The translations under genes were made by a program, and so were the position numbers. The notes beneath the pieces were generated by a model. That model was not told where the DNA came from, ran no database searches, and saw nothing but the letters and a program-made list of their open reading frames with translations. Of a stretch of DNA of 34,674 nucleotides, positions 24,487 through 32,662 are shown one piece after another (position 1 is the stretch's first letter; every line of letters begins with the position of its first letter). Origin of the DNA: Hungatella sp. UBA3147 (lineage in GTDB: Bacteria; Bacillota; Clostridia; Lachnospirales; Lachnospiraceae); assembly GCA_002365025.1 (NCBI GenBank), contig DEYX01000191.1, positions 1 through 34,674 of the forward strand. Direction: 5' to 3'.

Positions 24487-25107
24487 ATGAAAGTACTAAT
24501 GTTAAATGGGAGCCCTCATGAGAGAGGCTGTACCAACCGTGCCCTCCTTGAGGTAGAATGGGCCTTGAATGAGGAAGGCATTGAGACAGAGATCCTTCAC
24601 GTAGGGAGCCAGTCTGTCCATGGATGTATTGCCTGCCAGAAGTGTTCAGAAACAGGAAGATGCGTATTTACTTATGATTTGGTTAATCAGGTGCTTGATA
24701 AAATGGAAACAGCGGATGGGCTGATCGTAGGTTCCCCTGTTCATTATGCTTCTCCCAACGGCACGGTACTTTCCTTCCTGGACCGTTTGTTTTATGCAGG
24801 AAGGGATTTTGTCTTTAAGCCTGGAGCAGCTGTTGTGTCCGCCCGGAGAGCAGGAACCACAGCTTCTCTTGATGTTTTAAACAAATATTTCACCATTGCC
24901 CAGATGCCGGTGGTTTCTTCCACCTACTGGAACATGGTTCACGGATTTACGCCTCAGGAGGTGGAGCAGGATTTGGAAGGGCTTCACACCATGAGAGCTC
25001 TTGGAAAAAATATGGCATGGCTTTTAAAATGTCTTGAGGTAGGAAAGGCCGCAGGAATCAGCCTTCCCGCCTGGGAAGAAATCCCAAGAACTAATTTCAT
25101 ACGATAA
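24487..25107 (+). CDS. NAD(P)H-dependent FMN reductase/flavodoxin-like protein
   Basis: 206 residues. The N-terminal VLMLNGSPHERGCTNRALLE is the phosphate-binding loop of flavodoxin-like FMN reductases, and GLIVGSPVHYASPNGTVLSFLDRLFY binds the flavin ring. A cysteine cluster, HGCIACQKCSETGRC (within residues 44-62), resembles the region that holds an iron-sulfur cluster in iron-sulfur flavoproteins, so electron transfer in anaerobic metabolism is plausible. The overlapping GTG ATG offers two starts; I chose the ATG, with AAAGGATGG upstream. It follows the helicase gene closely. Substrate unknown. Confidence 0.88.
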   Translation: MKVLMLNGSPHERGCTNRALLEVEWALNEEGIETEILHVGSQSVHGCIACQKCSETGRCVFTYDLVNQVLDKMETADGLIVGSPVHYASPNGTVLSFLDRLFYAGRDFVFKPGAAVVSARRAGTTASLDVLNKYFTIAQMPVVSSTYWNMVHGFTPQEVEQDLEGLHTMRALGKNMAWLLKCLEVGKAAGISLPAWEEIPRTNFIR

Positions 25108-25123
25108 ACAAGAAAAAATTCCC

Positions 25124-25151
25124 TTTACTTTTTTTTGTTGTGGTGTATAAT
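25124..25151 (+). promoter_or_regulatory. Promoter of nrdD-nrdG
   Basis: TTTACT (25124-25129), 16-base spacer, TATAAT (25146-25151). The start point should fall near 25158, next to the NrdR box. Confidence 0.55.
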
Positions 25152-25158
25152 GAGATAG

Positions 25159-25174
25159 ACACTATATGTAGTGA
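25159..25174. promoter_or_regulatory. NrdR box
   Basis: ACACTATATGTAGTGA matches the established NrdR box (ACACwATATwTwGTGT) closely and covers the predicted transcription start of nrdD. NrdR binds pairs of boxes about three helical turns apart; a degenerate half-match, ACAAAATATA, starts 32 bases further on (25191). The regulator gene is at 16227. Confidence 0.75.
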
Positions 25175-25221
25175 TTAAAAACTTAGAGATACAAAATATA
25201 GAAGAGGTTAAGGTGACAGGG

Positions 25222-27351
25222 ATGATTAAAGTTCAAAAACGTGACGGCAGAATTGTGGAATATGACAGAGATAAAATCATTACAGCCATTCGGAAAGCCA
25301 ATGCTGAGGTGGAAGTTTCTGAGCGGGCCGGAGAGGGAATGATTGATGCAATACTGGATCATGTGGAGAGAGATAACGACGGCGTGATCAGTGTGGAAGC
25401 AATTCAGGACATGATCGAGAGCAGTCTGGTAAATAAGAACAAATATACTCTTTCCAAAAAATACATCATTTACCGTTACCAGAGGGCTCTGCTTCGGAAG
25501 GCGAACACAACCGATGAGTCTATCTTAAAGCTGATTAAAAACGAGAACAAGGAACTGGCAGAAGAAAATTCCAACAAGAATACCATTCTGGCATCGACTC
25601 AGAGAGATTACATCGCAGGAGAGGTGTCCAGAGACTTAACCAGAAGAATGCTGCTTCCGGAGAGGATTTCTCTTGCCCATGACCAGGGCTCCATTCACTT
25701 CCACGATGCGGATTATTTCGTACAGCCGATTTTTAACTGCTGTCTGATCAATATCGGTGATATGCTGGATAACGGCACCGTGATGAATGAAAAGATGATC
25801 GAGAGTCCTAAGAGTTTTCAGGTGGCGTGTACGGTCATGACCCAGATCATAGCGGCTGTTGCCAGTAACCAGTACGGCGGCCAGTCCGTAGATATCCGGC
25901 ATTTGGGGAAATATTTAAGAAAAAGCAATGATAAATTCCATAAGCAGATCCGTGTAGAATTCGGGGATACGATTTCTCCTGAGATGGTGGAAAAGATGGC
26001 TGCCATCCGTCTGAGAGATGAGTTGAAATCCGGTGTCCAGACCATTCAGTACCAGATCAACACCTTAATGACAACCAACGGACAGGCACCCTTTGTAACC
26101 CTGTTCCTATGCCTTGATGATAACGATGAATACTTAAAGGAAAATGCCATGATCGTGGAGGAGGTCCTCCGTCAGAGGCTAGAGGGGATCAAGAACGAGG
26201 CAGGCGTATATGTCACTCCTGCATTTCCTAAACTGATCTATGTTTTAGATGAGAGTAACTGCTTAAAGGGCGGAAGATATGATTACATAACGAAGCTGGC
26301 AGTGAAATGCTCTTCTAAACGCATGTACCCGGATTATATTTCTGCTAAGAAAATGCGGGAAAATTACGAAGGGAATGTATTCAGCTGCATGGGCTGCCGG
26401 AGCTTCCTGTCTACATGGAAGGATGAGAATGGCAATTACAAGTTTGAGGGAAGATTTAATCAGGGAGTGGTAAGCCTTAACCTGCCGCAGATCGGTATTC
26501 AGGCAAAGGGAGACGAAGATACGTTCTGGAAGATATTGGATGAACGTCTGGATCTATGCTATGAGGCCCTGATGTGCAGACATAAGTCCCTGGAAGGCAC
26601 CCTTTCCGATGTAAGTCCGATTCACTGGCAGTACGGCGCTATTGCAAGGCTTAAAAAAGGTGAAACGATCGACCGGCTCCTTCAAAATGGCTATTCTACC
26701 ATATCTTTGGGATACATCGGCCTTTATGAGACGACAAAGCTTATGAAGGGGGTCAGCCAGACAGATCCGGTAGGAGAAGAGTTTGCTCTTCGCGTCATGA
26801 ATTATATGCGGAAGGTTGTAGACCAGTGGAAAAAGCAGACCGGTCTTGGCTTTGGCTTATACGGGACACCGGCGGAATCTCTCTGCTACCGGTTTGCCAA
26901 AATTGACCGTGAGCGGTTTGGAAACATACCTGATGTGACGGACAAGGGTTATTACACCAACTCCTATCACGTTGATGTGCGGGAATCCATTGATGCATTC
27001 AGCAAATTCACCTTTGAAAGCCAGTTCCAGAATATTTCCTCCGGCGGGGCCATTTCCTATGTAGAGGTTCCCAATATGCAGAATAATCTGGAAGCAATGG
27101 AAGAAGTGGTGAAATTCATTTACGATAACATCCAGTACGCAGAGTTTAACACCAAATCAGATTATTGCCAGGAATGCGGTTTTGACGGTGAGATCATCAT
27201 CAATGAAGATATGGACTGGGAATGCCCTCAGTGCCATAACAAAGATAAGAAGCGGATGAATGTGACCAGAAGAACCTGCGGTTATCTGGGAGAGAATTTC
27301 TGGAACACCGGAAAGACAAAGGAGATCAAATCCAGGGTTCTTCATCTATAG
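25222..27351 (+). CDS. nrdD: Anaerobic ribonucleoside-triphosphate reductase
   Basis: 709 residues from the ATG at 25222; a GTG at 25171 lies inside the NrdR box and is an unlikely start. It reduces ribonucleotides to deoxyribonucleotides using a glycyl radical. Residues 1-90 form the ATP-cone (VQKRDGRIVEYDRDKIITAI) for dATP control. The catalytic barrel follows, and the C-terminus has a zinc site (Cys649, Cys652, Cys668, Cys671) and the glycyl radical motif RRTCGYLGENFW (Gly687). NrdG, encoded ten bases downstream, generates the radical. The promoter carries an NrdR box, so it is repressed when deoxynucleotides are plentiful. Confidence 0.98.
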   Translation: MIKVQKRDGRIVEYDRDKIITAIRKANAEVEVSERAGEGMIDAILDHVERDNDGVISVEAIQDMIESSLVNKNKYTLSKKYIIYRYQRALLRKANTTDESILKLIKNENKELAEENSNKNTILASTQRDYIAGEVSRDLTRRMLLPERISLAHDQGSIHFHDADYFVQPIFNCCLINIGDMLDNGTVMNEKMIESPKSFQVACTVMTQIIAAVASNQYGGQSVDIRHLGKYLRKSNDKFHKQIRVEFGDTISPEMVEKMAAIRLRDELKSGVQTIQYQINTLMTTNGQAPFVTLFLCLDDNDEYLKENAMIVEEVLRQRLEGIKNEAGVYVTPAFPKLIYVLDESNCLKGGRYDYITKLAVKCSSKRMYPDYISAKKMRENYEGNVFSCMGCRSFLSTWKDENGNYKFEGRFNQGVVSLNLPQIGIQAKGDEDTFWKILDERLDLCYEALMCRHKSLEGTLSDVSPIHWQYGAIARLKKGETIDRLLQNGYSTISLGYIGLYETTKLMKGVSQTDPVGEEFALRVMNYMRKVVDQWKKQTGLGFGLYGTPAESLCYRFAKIDRERFGNIPDVTDKGYYTNSYHVDVRESIDAFSKFTFESQFQNISSGGAISYVEVPNMQNNLEAMEEVVKFIYDNIQYAEFNTKSDYCQECGFDGEIIINEDMDWECPQCHNKDKKRMNVTRRTCGYLGENFWNTGKTKEIKSRVLHL

Positions 27352-27361
27352 GAGGTGTGCC

Positions 27362-27880
27362 ATGAATTATGCAACCATAAAGCCTACGGATGTAGCGAAC
27401 GGCCCAGGGGTCAGGGTGTCTTTGTTTGTCAGCGGATGCAATCACCGTTGTAAGGAGTGTTTTAATTCCGAAGCCTGGGATTTTCATTACGGCCAGGAAT
27501 ATGGTCCGGAAACCGGTTCAAAGATACTGGAATATTTAGACCATCCTTATATTGCAGGCTTAAGCCTGCTGGGGGGAGAGCCCATGGATCCCAAAAATCA
27601 GAAGGGCATCCTGTCTTTGATAGAGAAAGTAAAGGAGCGTTTTCCGGAAAAGACGATCTGGTGTTACACCGGCTATGATTTCGAAAAGGATATTCTGGGA
27701 GACATGGCAGCAAAGCTTCCCGAGACAAGGCGGATATTAGACTGTTTGGATGTCCTGGTGGACGGAAAGTTTGAAGTGGAAAAAAAGGATTTAAAGCTGC
27801 GGTTTAAAGGGTCATCCAATCAGAGGATCATTAAAGTGCAGGAATCCCTTGATATGGGAAAAATTGTATTGTGGGAATAA
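27362..27880 (+). CDS. nrdG: Anaerobic ribonucleotide reductase activase (radical SAM)
   Basis: 172 residues. The radical SAM motif is VSGCNHRCKECFNSEAW, with Cys26, Cys30 and Cys33 holding the 4Fe-4S cluster, and the SAM-binding LLGGEPMDPKN follows. NrdG cleaves S-adenosylmethionine to put the radical on the NrdD glycine. AGGAGGTG overlaps the end of nrdD. A long hairpin terminator lies just past the stop, closing the nrdDG operon. Confidence 0.97.
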   Translation: MNYATIKPTDVANGPGVRVSLFVSGCNHRCKECFNSEAWDFHYGQEYGPETGSKILEYLDHPYIAGLSLLGGEPMDPKNQKGILSLIEKVKERFPEKTIWCYTGYDFEKDILGDMAAKLPETRRILDCLDVLVDGKFEVEKKDLKLRFKGSSNQRIIKVQESLDMGKIVLWE

Positions 27881-27881
27881 A

Positions 27882-27933
27882 AAACAGGGTATTTTGCAGT
27901 CTGCCGTAAAGGCGGCGGCAAAATACCCTGTTT
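27882..27933. terminator. Terminator of nrdDG
   Basis: Perfect 16-bp inverted repeat, AAACAGGGTATTTTGC (27882-27897) and GCAAAATACCCTGTTT (27918-27933), with a 20-base loop. The run of A before and T after fits a terminator that may work in both directions. Confidence 0.85.
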
Positions 27934-28028
27934 AGCTTCTTACCGTTTAAAACCGGCCACTTACCCATAATCCCTGTAAAAACCGGTTCTAATATGATAT
28001 GATGAACTGGCAGTCAGGAGGAAGCAGT

Positions 28029-28487
28029 ATGAAGGTCAATATTAAAACTGTCAGCTATGATGCGGAAGAATCGGTGGATTTAAACATTCATGAGCGGGAT
28101 GAGGCGGTGGAGCGCCTTGCGGAATATTTAGAACAAGATTTGTTCCGGTCGGTTACCCTTTTATGCCAGAGGGAAGAGAAAATCTGCCGGGTTCCGAGCC
28201 CGGAAATTTATTTGATTGAAACGGTGAAGGAAAAGCAGGTGGTCCATACGAAAGAGGAAACCTATGAGACAAATAGGAGACTTTACGAACTGGAGCGGCT
28301 TCTTCCGTCTAATTTTATCCGGATATCCAAGTCTGTGATCATGAATATAGATAAGGTAAGGACCTATACCCCCATGCTAAATGGGCTTATGAAGGTTTCC
28401 ATGTTAAATTCTCAGGAAACTTATATTTCCAGGAAATATTTAAAAGAGGTAAAAGACAGGATTTTGGAGGTGAGGCATTATGAATAG
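28029..28487 (+). CDS. LytTR DNA-binding domain regulator
   Basis: 152 residues from the ATG at 28029 (CAGGAGGAAG upstream; an in-frame ATG at 27999 lacks one). An N-terminal part of about 45 residues is followed by a LytTR domain with ICRVPSPEIYLIETVKEKQV, YETNRRLYELERLLPSNFIR and ISKSVIMNIDKV. There is no receiver domain. Such stand-alone LytTR proteins are usually encoded beside a DUF3021 membrane protein, and here they overlap by eight bases. In studied cases the membrane partner holds or inhibits the regulator; that this pair does so is inference. The target is probably its own operon. No good promoter was found in 27940-28028. Confidence 0.92.
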   Translation: MKVNIKTVSYDAEESVDLNIHERDEAVERLAEYLEQDLFRSVTLLCQREEKICRVPSPEIYLIETVKEKQVVHTKEETYETNRRLYELERLLPSNFIRISKSVIMNIDKVRTYTPMLNGLMKVSMLNSQETYISRKYLKEVKDRILEVRHYE

Positions 28488-29115
28488 GAACAAGGGAAAA
28501 AGAGAGGTTTTTTGGGAAATTATGTTTTCCGGAGCCGATTTGGGGACGATTTTATTTGCAGGTGCTTTAATGGGGCTTTGGTTTTTCTCCGGCAGACAGG
28601 GGCTGGAGATCGTCATGGACCGTCTGGGCCTGTTTTTTCTCATTTATCTTGCGGCAGGCTGCCTGCTCCAGCTCTTAAAACAGCTGCCTGAAATGGATTT
28701 AAGCTGGCTGCGGGGCATGGCTTTTATGTACTGGTATTATATTTTATCATTCATCTTATTGCTTCTTGCCGGACTTCTTCCGGATTATTTAAGATGCATG
28801 ATTTTATCGGATGCTATGGTGCTTTTTGGAAGATGGGCGCTTAATTACCTTTACGCAAAGCGTACCGCCAACCAGCTGAATAAGGCAAAGGGAGGACGTA
28901 ACCTTGTCATTGACTTAAATGATAAGCCCGGTACAAAGGAAGAATTTTTCTCTGTCCTTGAAAATTACTGTATCAAAAACCACCTGAGCCTGGAATATAT
29001 AAAACGGGATATTCCGGCTGTGGTTAAGCTTGACGGAGTCCTTCATGAAGTGGATTTAAGGTATTTCTATACTTATGGAGGAGCTATGTATACCATGGAC
29101 ATTACAAAGCTTTAA
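28480..29115 (+). CDS. DUF3021-type four-segment membrane partner of LytTR, with extra C-terminal domain
   Basis: 211 residues. Four membrane segments occupy about residues 13-130 (LGTILFAGALMGLWFF, FFLIYLAAGCLL, YYILSFILLLLAGLL, DAMVLFGRWALNYLY). This matches DUF3021 proteins, which normally end soon after the fourth segment at roughly 130-150 residues. Here about 75 more soluble residues follow (NLVIDLNDKPGTKEEFFSVL ... GGAMYTMDITKL). The tail looks folded, with alternating helix and strand character, but I recognise no domain. The ATG lies inside the end of the LytTR gene, indicating translational coupling. The family call rests on layout and context. Confidence 0.75.
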   Translation: MNRNKGKREVFWEIMFSGADLGTILFAGALMGLWFFSGRQGLEIVMDRLGLFFLIYLAAGCLLQLLKQLPEMDLSWLRGMAFMYWYYILSFILLLLAGLLPDYLRCMILSDAMVLFGRWALNYLYAKRTANQLNKAKGGRNLVIDLNDKPGTKEEFFSVLENYCIKNHLSLEYIKRDIPAVVKLDGVLHEVDLRYFYTYGGAMYTMDITKL

Positions 29116-29152
29116 TTGGCCATGGCCGGAAACCAGTCAAAAGATGAGTGTG

Positions 29153-29181
29153 TTCACAAACCTGGAAACCTGTGGTAAAAT
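29153..29181 (+). promoter_or_regulatory. Candidate promoter of the TetR gene
   Basis: TTCACA (29153-29158), 17-base spacer, TAAAAT (29176-29181), with the ATG at 29216. Confidence 0.5.
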
Positions 29182-29215
29182 AGAGGAAATAGAATGAACA
29201 GGACAGGAGCGGAAC

Positions 29216-29785
29216 ATGATTGACAATCCAAACAAAAGCGAAAAAACAAAATACCGTCTGGCTGATTCCATAAAGGATTGCATGAAAACCAAGCCCGTGG
29301 ATAAAATTACAGTCCAGAACATTGTGGACGGGTGTGGGATGACCAGACAAACCTTTTACCGTAATTTTAAGGATAAGTACGATTTGCTCAACTGGTATTT
29401 TGACAAGCTGGTGCTGGAATCCTTTGCCCAGATCGGGGTGGAGAAAACCGTACGTCAGAGCCTGAAGGAAAAATTCGAATTTATCAAGAAGGAAAAGGTA
29501 TTCTTTACGGAGGCGTTCCGTTCTGACGATTATAACTCTTTAAAAGAACATGATTTTGAACTGATCATGGGATTTTATACGGAACTCATCACCAGGAAGA
29601 GACAGGAGATGCTTTCTGAGGAAATCCAGTTTCTTCTTGAGATGTATTGCAGAGGTTCTGTATACATGACGGTGAAATGGGTCCTTTCGGGCATGAAGCA
29701 GAGTCCGGGCGAGATGGCTGCGAGTCTGACAGAAGCCATGCCTCCCAAGCTGGAAACGGTATTTTCAGAAGCAGGGCTGATTTAG
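29216..29785 (+). CDS. TetR/AcrR-family regulator (DhaS-like)
   Basis: 189 residues. The N-terminal helix-turn-helix is KITVQNIVDGCGMTRQTFYRNFKDKYDLLNWYF (quoted in pieces: KITVQNIVDGCG, MTRQTFYRNF, KDKYDLLNWY). The C-terminal ligand domain has no obvious catalytic feature. The GCGMTRQTFYRNFKDK form resembles DhaS-type TetR proteins, some of which activate rather than repress. The alcohol dehydrogenase gene starts 149 bases downstream on the same strand, with two matching dyads before its promoter, so it is the likely target. AGGAGCGGAAC precedes the start. Confidence 0.9.
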   Translation: MIDNPNKSEKTKYRLADSIKDCMKTKPVDKITVQNIVDGCGMTRQTFYRNFKDKYDLLNWYFDKLVLESFAQIGVEKTVRQSLKEKFEFIKKEKVFFTEAFRSDDYNSLKEHDFELIMGFYTELITRKRQEMLSEEIQFLLEMYCRGSVYMTVKWVLSGMKQSPGEMAASLTEAMPPKLETVFSEAGLI

Positions 29786-29807
29786 GAATGATTGCCAAAT
29801 AAGAAAA

Positions 29808-29859
29808 GTTACAATTTGTGTTTTTTGTAATAATTGTTACAAAATATACCGATTGTAAC
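29808..29859. promoter_or_regulatory. Twin 24-bp dyads, candidate TetR operators
   Basis: GTTACAA-N10-TTGTAAT (29808-29831) and GTTACAA-N10-TTGTAAC (29836-29859) have the same geometry, and their centres are 28 bases apart. The outer arms form an 11-bp perfect inverted repeat (AAAGTTACAAT and ATTGTAACTTT). They lie just upstream of a weak promoter (TTGCCT at 29868, TAACAT at 29891, 17-base spacer). The position above the -35 would suit an activator. Confidence 0.65.
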
Positions 29860-29934
29860 TTTATTTTTTGCCTGTATGTTGTTAAAATTATAACATAATA
29901 AACATGCCTTTTATAAGGAGAATGAGAGGTTATC

Positions 29935-31083
29935 ATGGCAAACAGGATTGTATTAAACGAAACATCATATCACGGCTCCGGTGCAATTTTGGAGATTCCG
30001 GGCGAGGTAAAAAGAAGGGGATTTCAAAAGGCATTTCTTGCATCAGATCCTGACTTAATTAAATTTAACGTAACCTCAAAGATCACAAAGATCCTGGAAG
30101 AAAACGGAATGGATTATGAGATCTATTCAGATATCAAGCCAAACCCGACCATTGAAAATGTCCAGACAGGGGTGGAGGCATTTAAAAAATCAGGAGCGGA
30201 TTATATCATAGCGGTCGGAGGCGGCTCTTCCATGGATACCGCAAAAGCCATCGGCATCATCATTGCAAATCCGGAATATGAAGATGTGAGAAGCTTAGAA
30301 GGAGTGGCTCCCACTAAAAAACCAAGCGTACCGATCATCGCCGTTCCTACCACAGCAGGTACGGCAGCGGAAGTTACCATTAACTATGTGATCACTGATG
30401 TGGAAAAGAAACGTAAATTTGTCTGCGTGGACCCTCATGATATTCCAATCGTTGCCATCGTTGATCCGGACATGATGTCCAGCATGCCAAAAGGACTGAC
30501 TGCCGCCACTGGTATGGATGCCTTGACTCATGCAATTGAAGGTTATATTACAAAGGGTGCCAACCCAATCACAGATATGTTTAATTTAAAGGCTGTTGAA
30601 TTAATAGGAAAGAGCTTAAGAGGAGCCGTGGAAAATACTGCCGAAGGCCGGGAAGGCATGGCATTGGGCCAGTACATTACAGGTATGGGGTTTTCAAACT
30701 GCGGACTTGGTATCGTGCACTCCATGGCACATGCGCTTGGCGCTGTTTATGACACACCTCATGGGGTGGCAAACGCCATTCTACTTCCTACCATCATGGA
30801 ATTCAACGCCGAAACAACTGGTGAGAAGTACCGTGACATTGCAAGGGCAATGGGCGTGGAAGGAACTGAGAGCATGGCGGTAGAAGAATACCGCAAAGCA
30901 GCGGTTGATTCGGTCAAAAAGCTGTCTGCAGATGTAGGGATACCGGCTGATTTAATACAGATAGTAAAAGAAGAGGATGTGCTGTTCCTGGCAGAATCCG
31001 CAGCGGCAGATGCATGCGCTCCGGGAAATCCCAGGGAAGCCAGTCTGGAAGATATCATTAAACTATATCGTTCCCTTATGTAA
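29935..31083 (+). CDS. Iron-containing alcohol dehydrogenase (FucO-like)
   Basis: 382 residues, group III alcohol dehydrogenase. The NAD-binding GGGSSMDTAK, the VPTTAGTAAEVT strand and the four metal ligands of the family are present: Asp195 and His199 (GMDALTHAIEG), His262 (GIVHSMAHALG) and His276 (YDTPHGVANA). The length and N-terminus (MANRIVLNETSYHGSGAI) resemble lactaldehyde/1,2-propanediol oxidoreductase FucO, but related enzymes reduce other short aldehydes such as glycolaldehyde, the expected by-product of the aldolase at 13375. AAGGAG sits 16 bases upstream and a closer GAGAGG nearer the ATG. It is transcribed alone, ending in a 22-bp hairpin terminator. Confidence 0.93.
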   Translation: MANRIVLNETSYHGSGAILEIPGEVKRRGFQKAFLASDPDLIKFNVTSKITKILEENGMDYEIYSDIKPNPTIENVQTGVEAFKKSGADYIIAVGGGSSMDTAKAIGIIIANPEYEDVRSLEGVAPTKKPSVPIIAVPTTAGTAAEVTINYVITDVEKKRKFVCVDPHDIPIVAIVDPDMMSSMPKGLTAATGMDALTHAIEGYITKGANPITDMFNLKAVELIGKSLRGAVENTAEGREGMALGQYITGMGFSNCGLGIVHSMAHALGAVYDTPHGVANAILLPTIMEFNAETTGEKYRDIARAMGVEGTESMAVEEYRKAAVDSVKKLSADVGIPADLIQIVKEEDVLFLAESAAADACAPGNPREASLEDIIKLYRSLM

Positions 31084-31092
31084 TACATGTTC

Positions 31093-31146
31093 CACAGGAA
31101 GGCATCTCAAAGATTTATGATCTTTGAGATGCCTTCCTGTGTTTTT
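31093..31146. terminator. Terminator of the alcohol dehydrogenase gene
   Basis: A perfect 22-bp stem, 31093-31114 with 31120-31141, around a five-base TTATG loop, followed by TTTTT. The core is AAGGCATCTCAAAGAT and its complement. Very strong intrinsic terminator. Confidence 0.95.
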
Positions 31147-31286
31147 AGTATAAAACCCATTGGCTCCAACGGTCAGGAAAGTTTATGGGGAAAAATGGAT
31201 GCAAAAATACAGGGAAGATGATATGATTATAAATAGGACGAAGTCCATATTCCAGAATAATGAGAACCATAAGAAGGACAGTATAA

Positions 31287-32651
31287 ATGACAGATACAAA
31301 GAATGATTTTTCAAAAGGAAACGTAGTGGAAAACATATTAGGGCTGGCCGTCCCTATGACATTGGCTCAGCTGATCAATGTGCTTTACAACATCGTAGAC
31401 AGAATTTACATAGGAAGACTTCCGGAAAATGCGACTATGGCATTAACAGGACTTGGCCTGTGTCTTCCCATCATTTCCATTGTCATAGCCTTTGCCAATT
31501 TATTCGGCATGGGCGGTGCGCCTTTGTGCTCCATTGAGAGGGGACGGGGAAATGATAAGGAAGCGGAAAAGATTATGGGGAATTCCTTTGTCCTCCTGGT
31601 GGCTTTTGGTCTGGGGCTTACCGTTTTGGGTTTGATTTTAAAAAAGCCCATGTTGTATTTGTTTGGCGCCAGCGATCTTACTTATCCGTATGCAGATCAA
31701 TACATCAGCATTTACCTGCTTGGCAATGTTTTCGTTATGATCGGCCTTGGGATGAACAGCTTTATCAACTCTCAGGGATTTGGAACGATGGGGATGGTAA
31801 CGGTTCTTCTGGGAGCGGTTGCCAATATTATTTTGGACCCCATATTTATTTTTGTTCTGGATATGGGGGTAAGAGGCGCGGCCCTAGCCACCATATTATC
31901 TCAGTTTCTTTCTGCTCTCTGGATTGTTAAATTCCTGACAGGAAAGAAAGCGATTTTAAAGCTTAAGACCTCCTGCTTTCGTTTGAGAAAACACAGGGTG
32001 AAAAATATCATTGCCCTTGGAATGTCTGGCTTTACCATGTCCATTACCAACAGCCTGGTGCAGATCATGTATAATGCTTCCTTACAGCGCTATGGCGGCG
32101 ATTTGTATGTGGGAGTAATGACCGTCATCAATTCGGTCCGGGAGGTGATCTCCATGCCTGTAAGCGGAATTACCAATGGTGCGCAGCCGGTCATGGGCTT
32201 TAATTACGGCGCAGAAAAATATGACCGGGTAAAACGGGCAATTATATTTACATCAGTAGTATCCATCGCATATACCACAGTCATGTGGGGGCTGGTCCAT
32301 GGCTTTACGGAGTTTTTTATCCGGATTTTCAATCAGGAAGAAGCACTGATAAAGGCAGGCGTACCGGCGATGCGGATCTATTACTTCGGCTTCTTTTTCA
32401 TGTCCCTGCAGTTTGCCGGCCAGTCTGTGTTTGTGGCACTGGGAAAAGCGAGAAAAGCGGTATTTTTCTCCATCTTCCGCAAGGTGGTGATCGTGATTCC
32501 TCTGATTCTCATCCTTCCGGGTTTGCTTGGAAACGGGTCGGCAGGAGTCTTTATGGCGGAGCCTGTTTCCAATCTCATCGGAGGAGGTGCCTGCTTTATA
32601 ACCATGCTGGTGACTATATGGCCGGAGCTTAGTAAAAAAAGAAAACAGTAA
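31287..32651 (+). CDS. MATE-family efflux transporter
   Basis: 454 residues with twelve predicted membrane segments in two six-segment halves, typical of MATE drug/cation antiporters (NorM/DinF superfamily). The N-terminal FSKGNVVENILGLAVPMTLA, the first-half NVLYNIVDRIYIGRL and the second-half GITNGAQPVMGFNYGA are characteristic of the clostridial branch. It would export a cationic or amphipathic compound using a sodium or proton gradient. GAAGGACAG precedes the ATG. The amidase gene starts 11 bases after its stop, so the two are cotranscribed. Substrate unknown. I found no convincing promoter in 31147-31286. Confidence 0.95.
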   Translation: MTDTKNDFSKGNVVENILGLAVPMTLAQLINVLYNIVDRIYIGRLPENATMALTGLGLCLPIISIVIAFANLFGMGGAPLCSIERGRGNDKEAEKIMGNSFVLLVAFGLGLTVLGLILKKPMLYLFGASDLTYPYADQYISIYLLGNVFVMIGLGMNSFINSQGFGTMGMVTVLLGAVANIILDPIFIFVLDMGVRGAALATILSQFLSALWIVKFLTGKKAILKLKTSCFRLRKHRVKNIIALGMSGFTMSITNSLVQIMYNASLQRYGGDLYVGVMTVINSVREVISMPVSGITNGAQPVMGFNYGAEKYDRVKRAIIFTSVVSIAYTTVMWGLVHGFTEFFIRIFNQEEALIKAGVPAMRIYYFGFFFMSLQFAGQSVFVALGKARKAVFFSIFRKVVIVIPLILILPGLLGNGSAGVFMAEPVSNLIGGGACFITMLVTIWPELSKKRKQ

Positions 32652-32662
32652 AAGGAGAAATT

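Noticed and set aside
25171..25221. GTG start for nrdD at 25171
   Set aside because: It falls inside the NrdR box and only adds residues before the canonical ATP-cone start.
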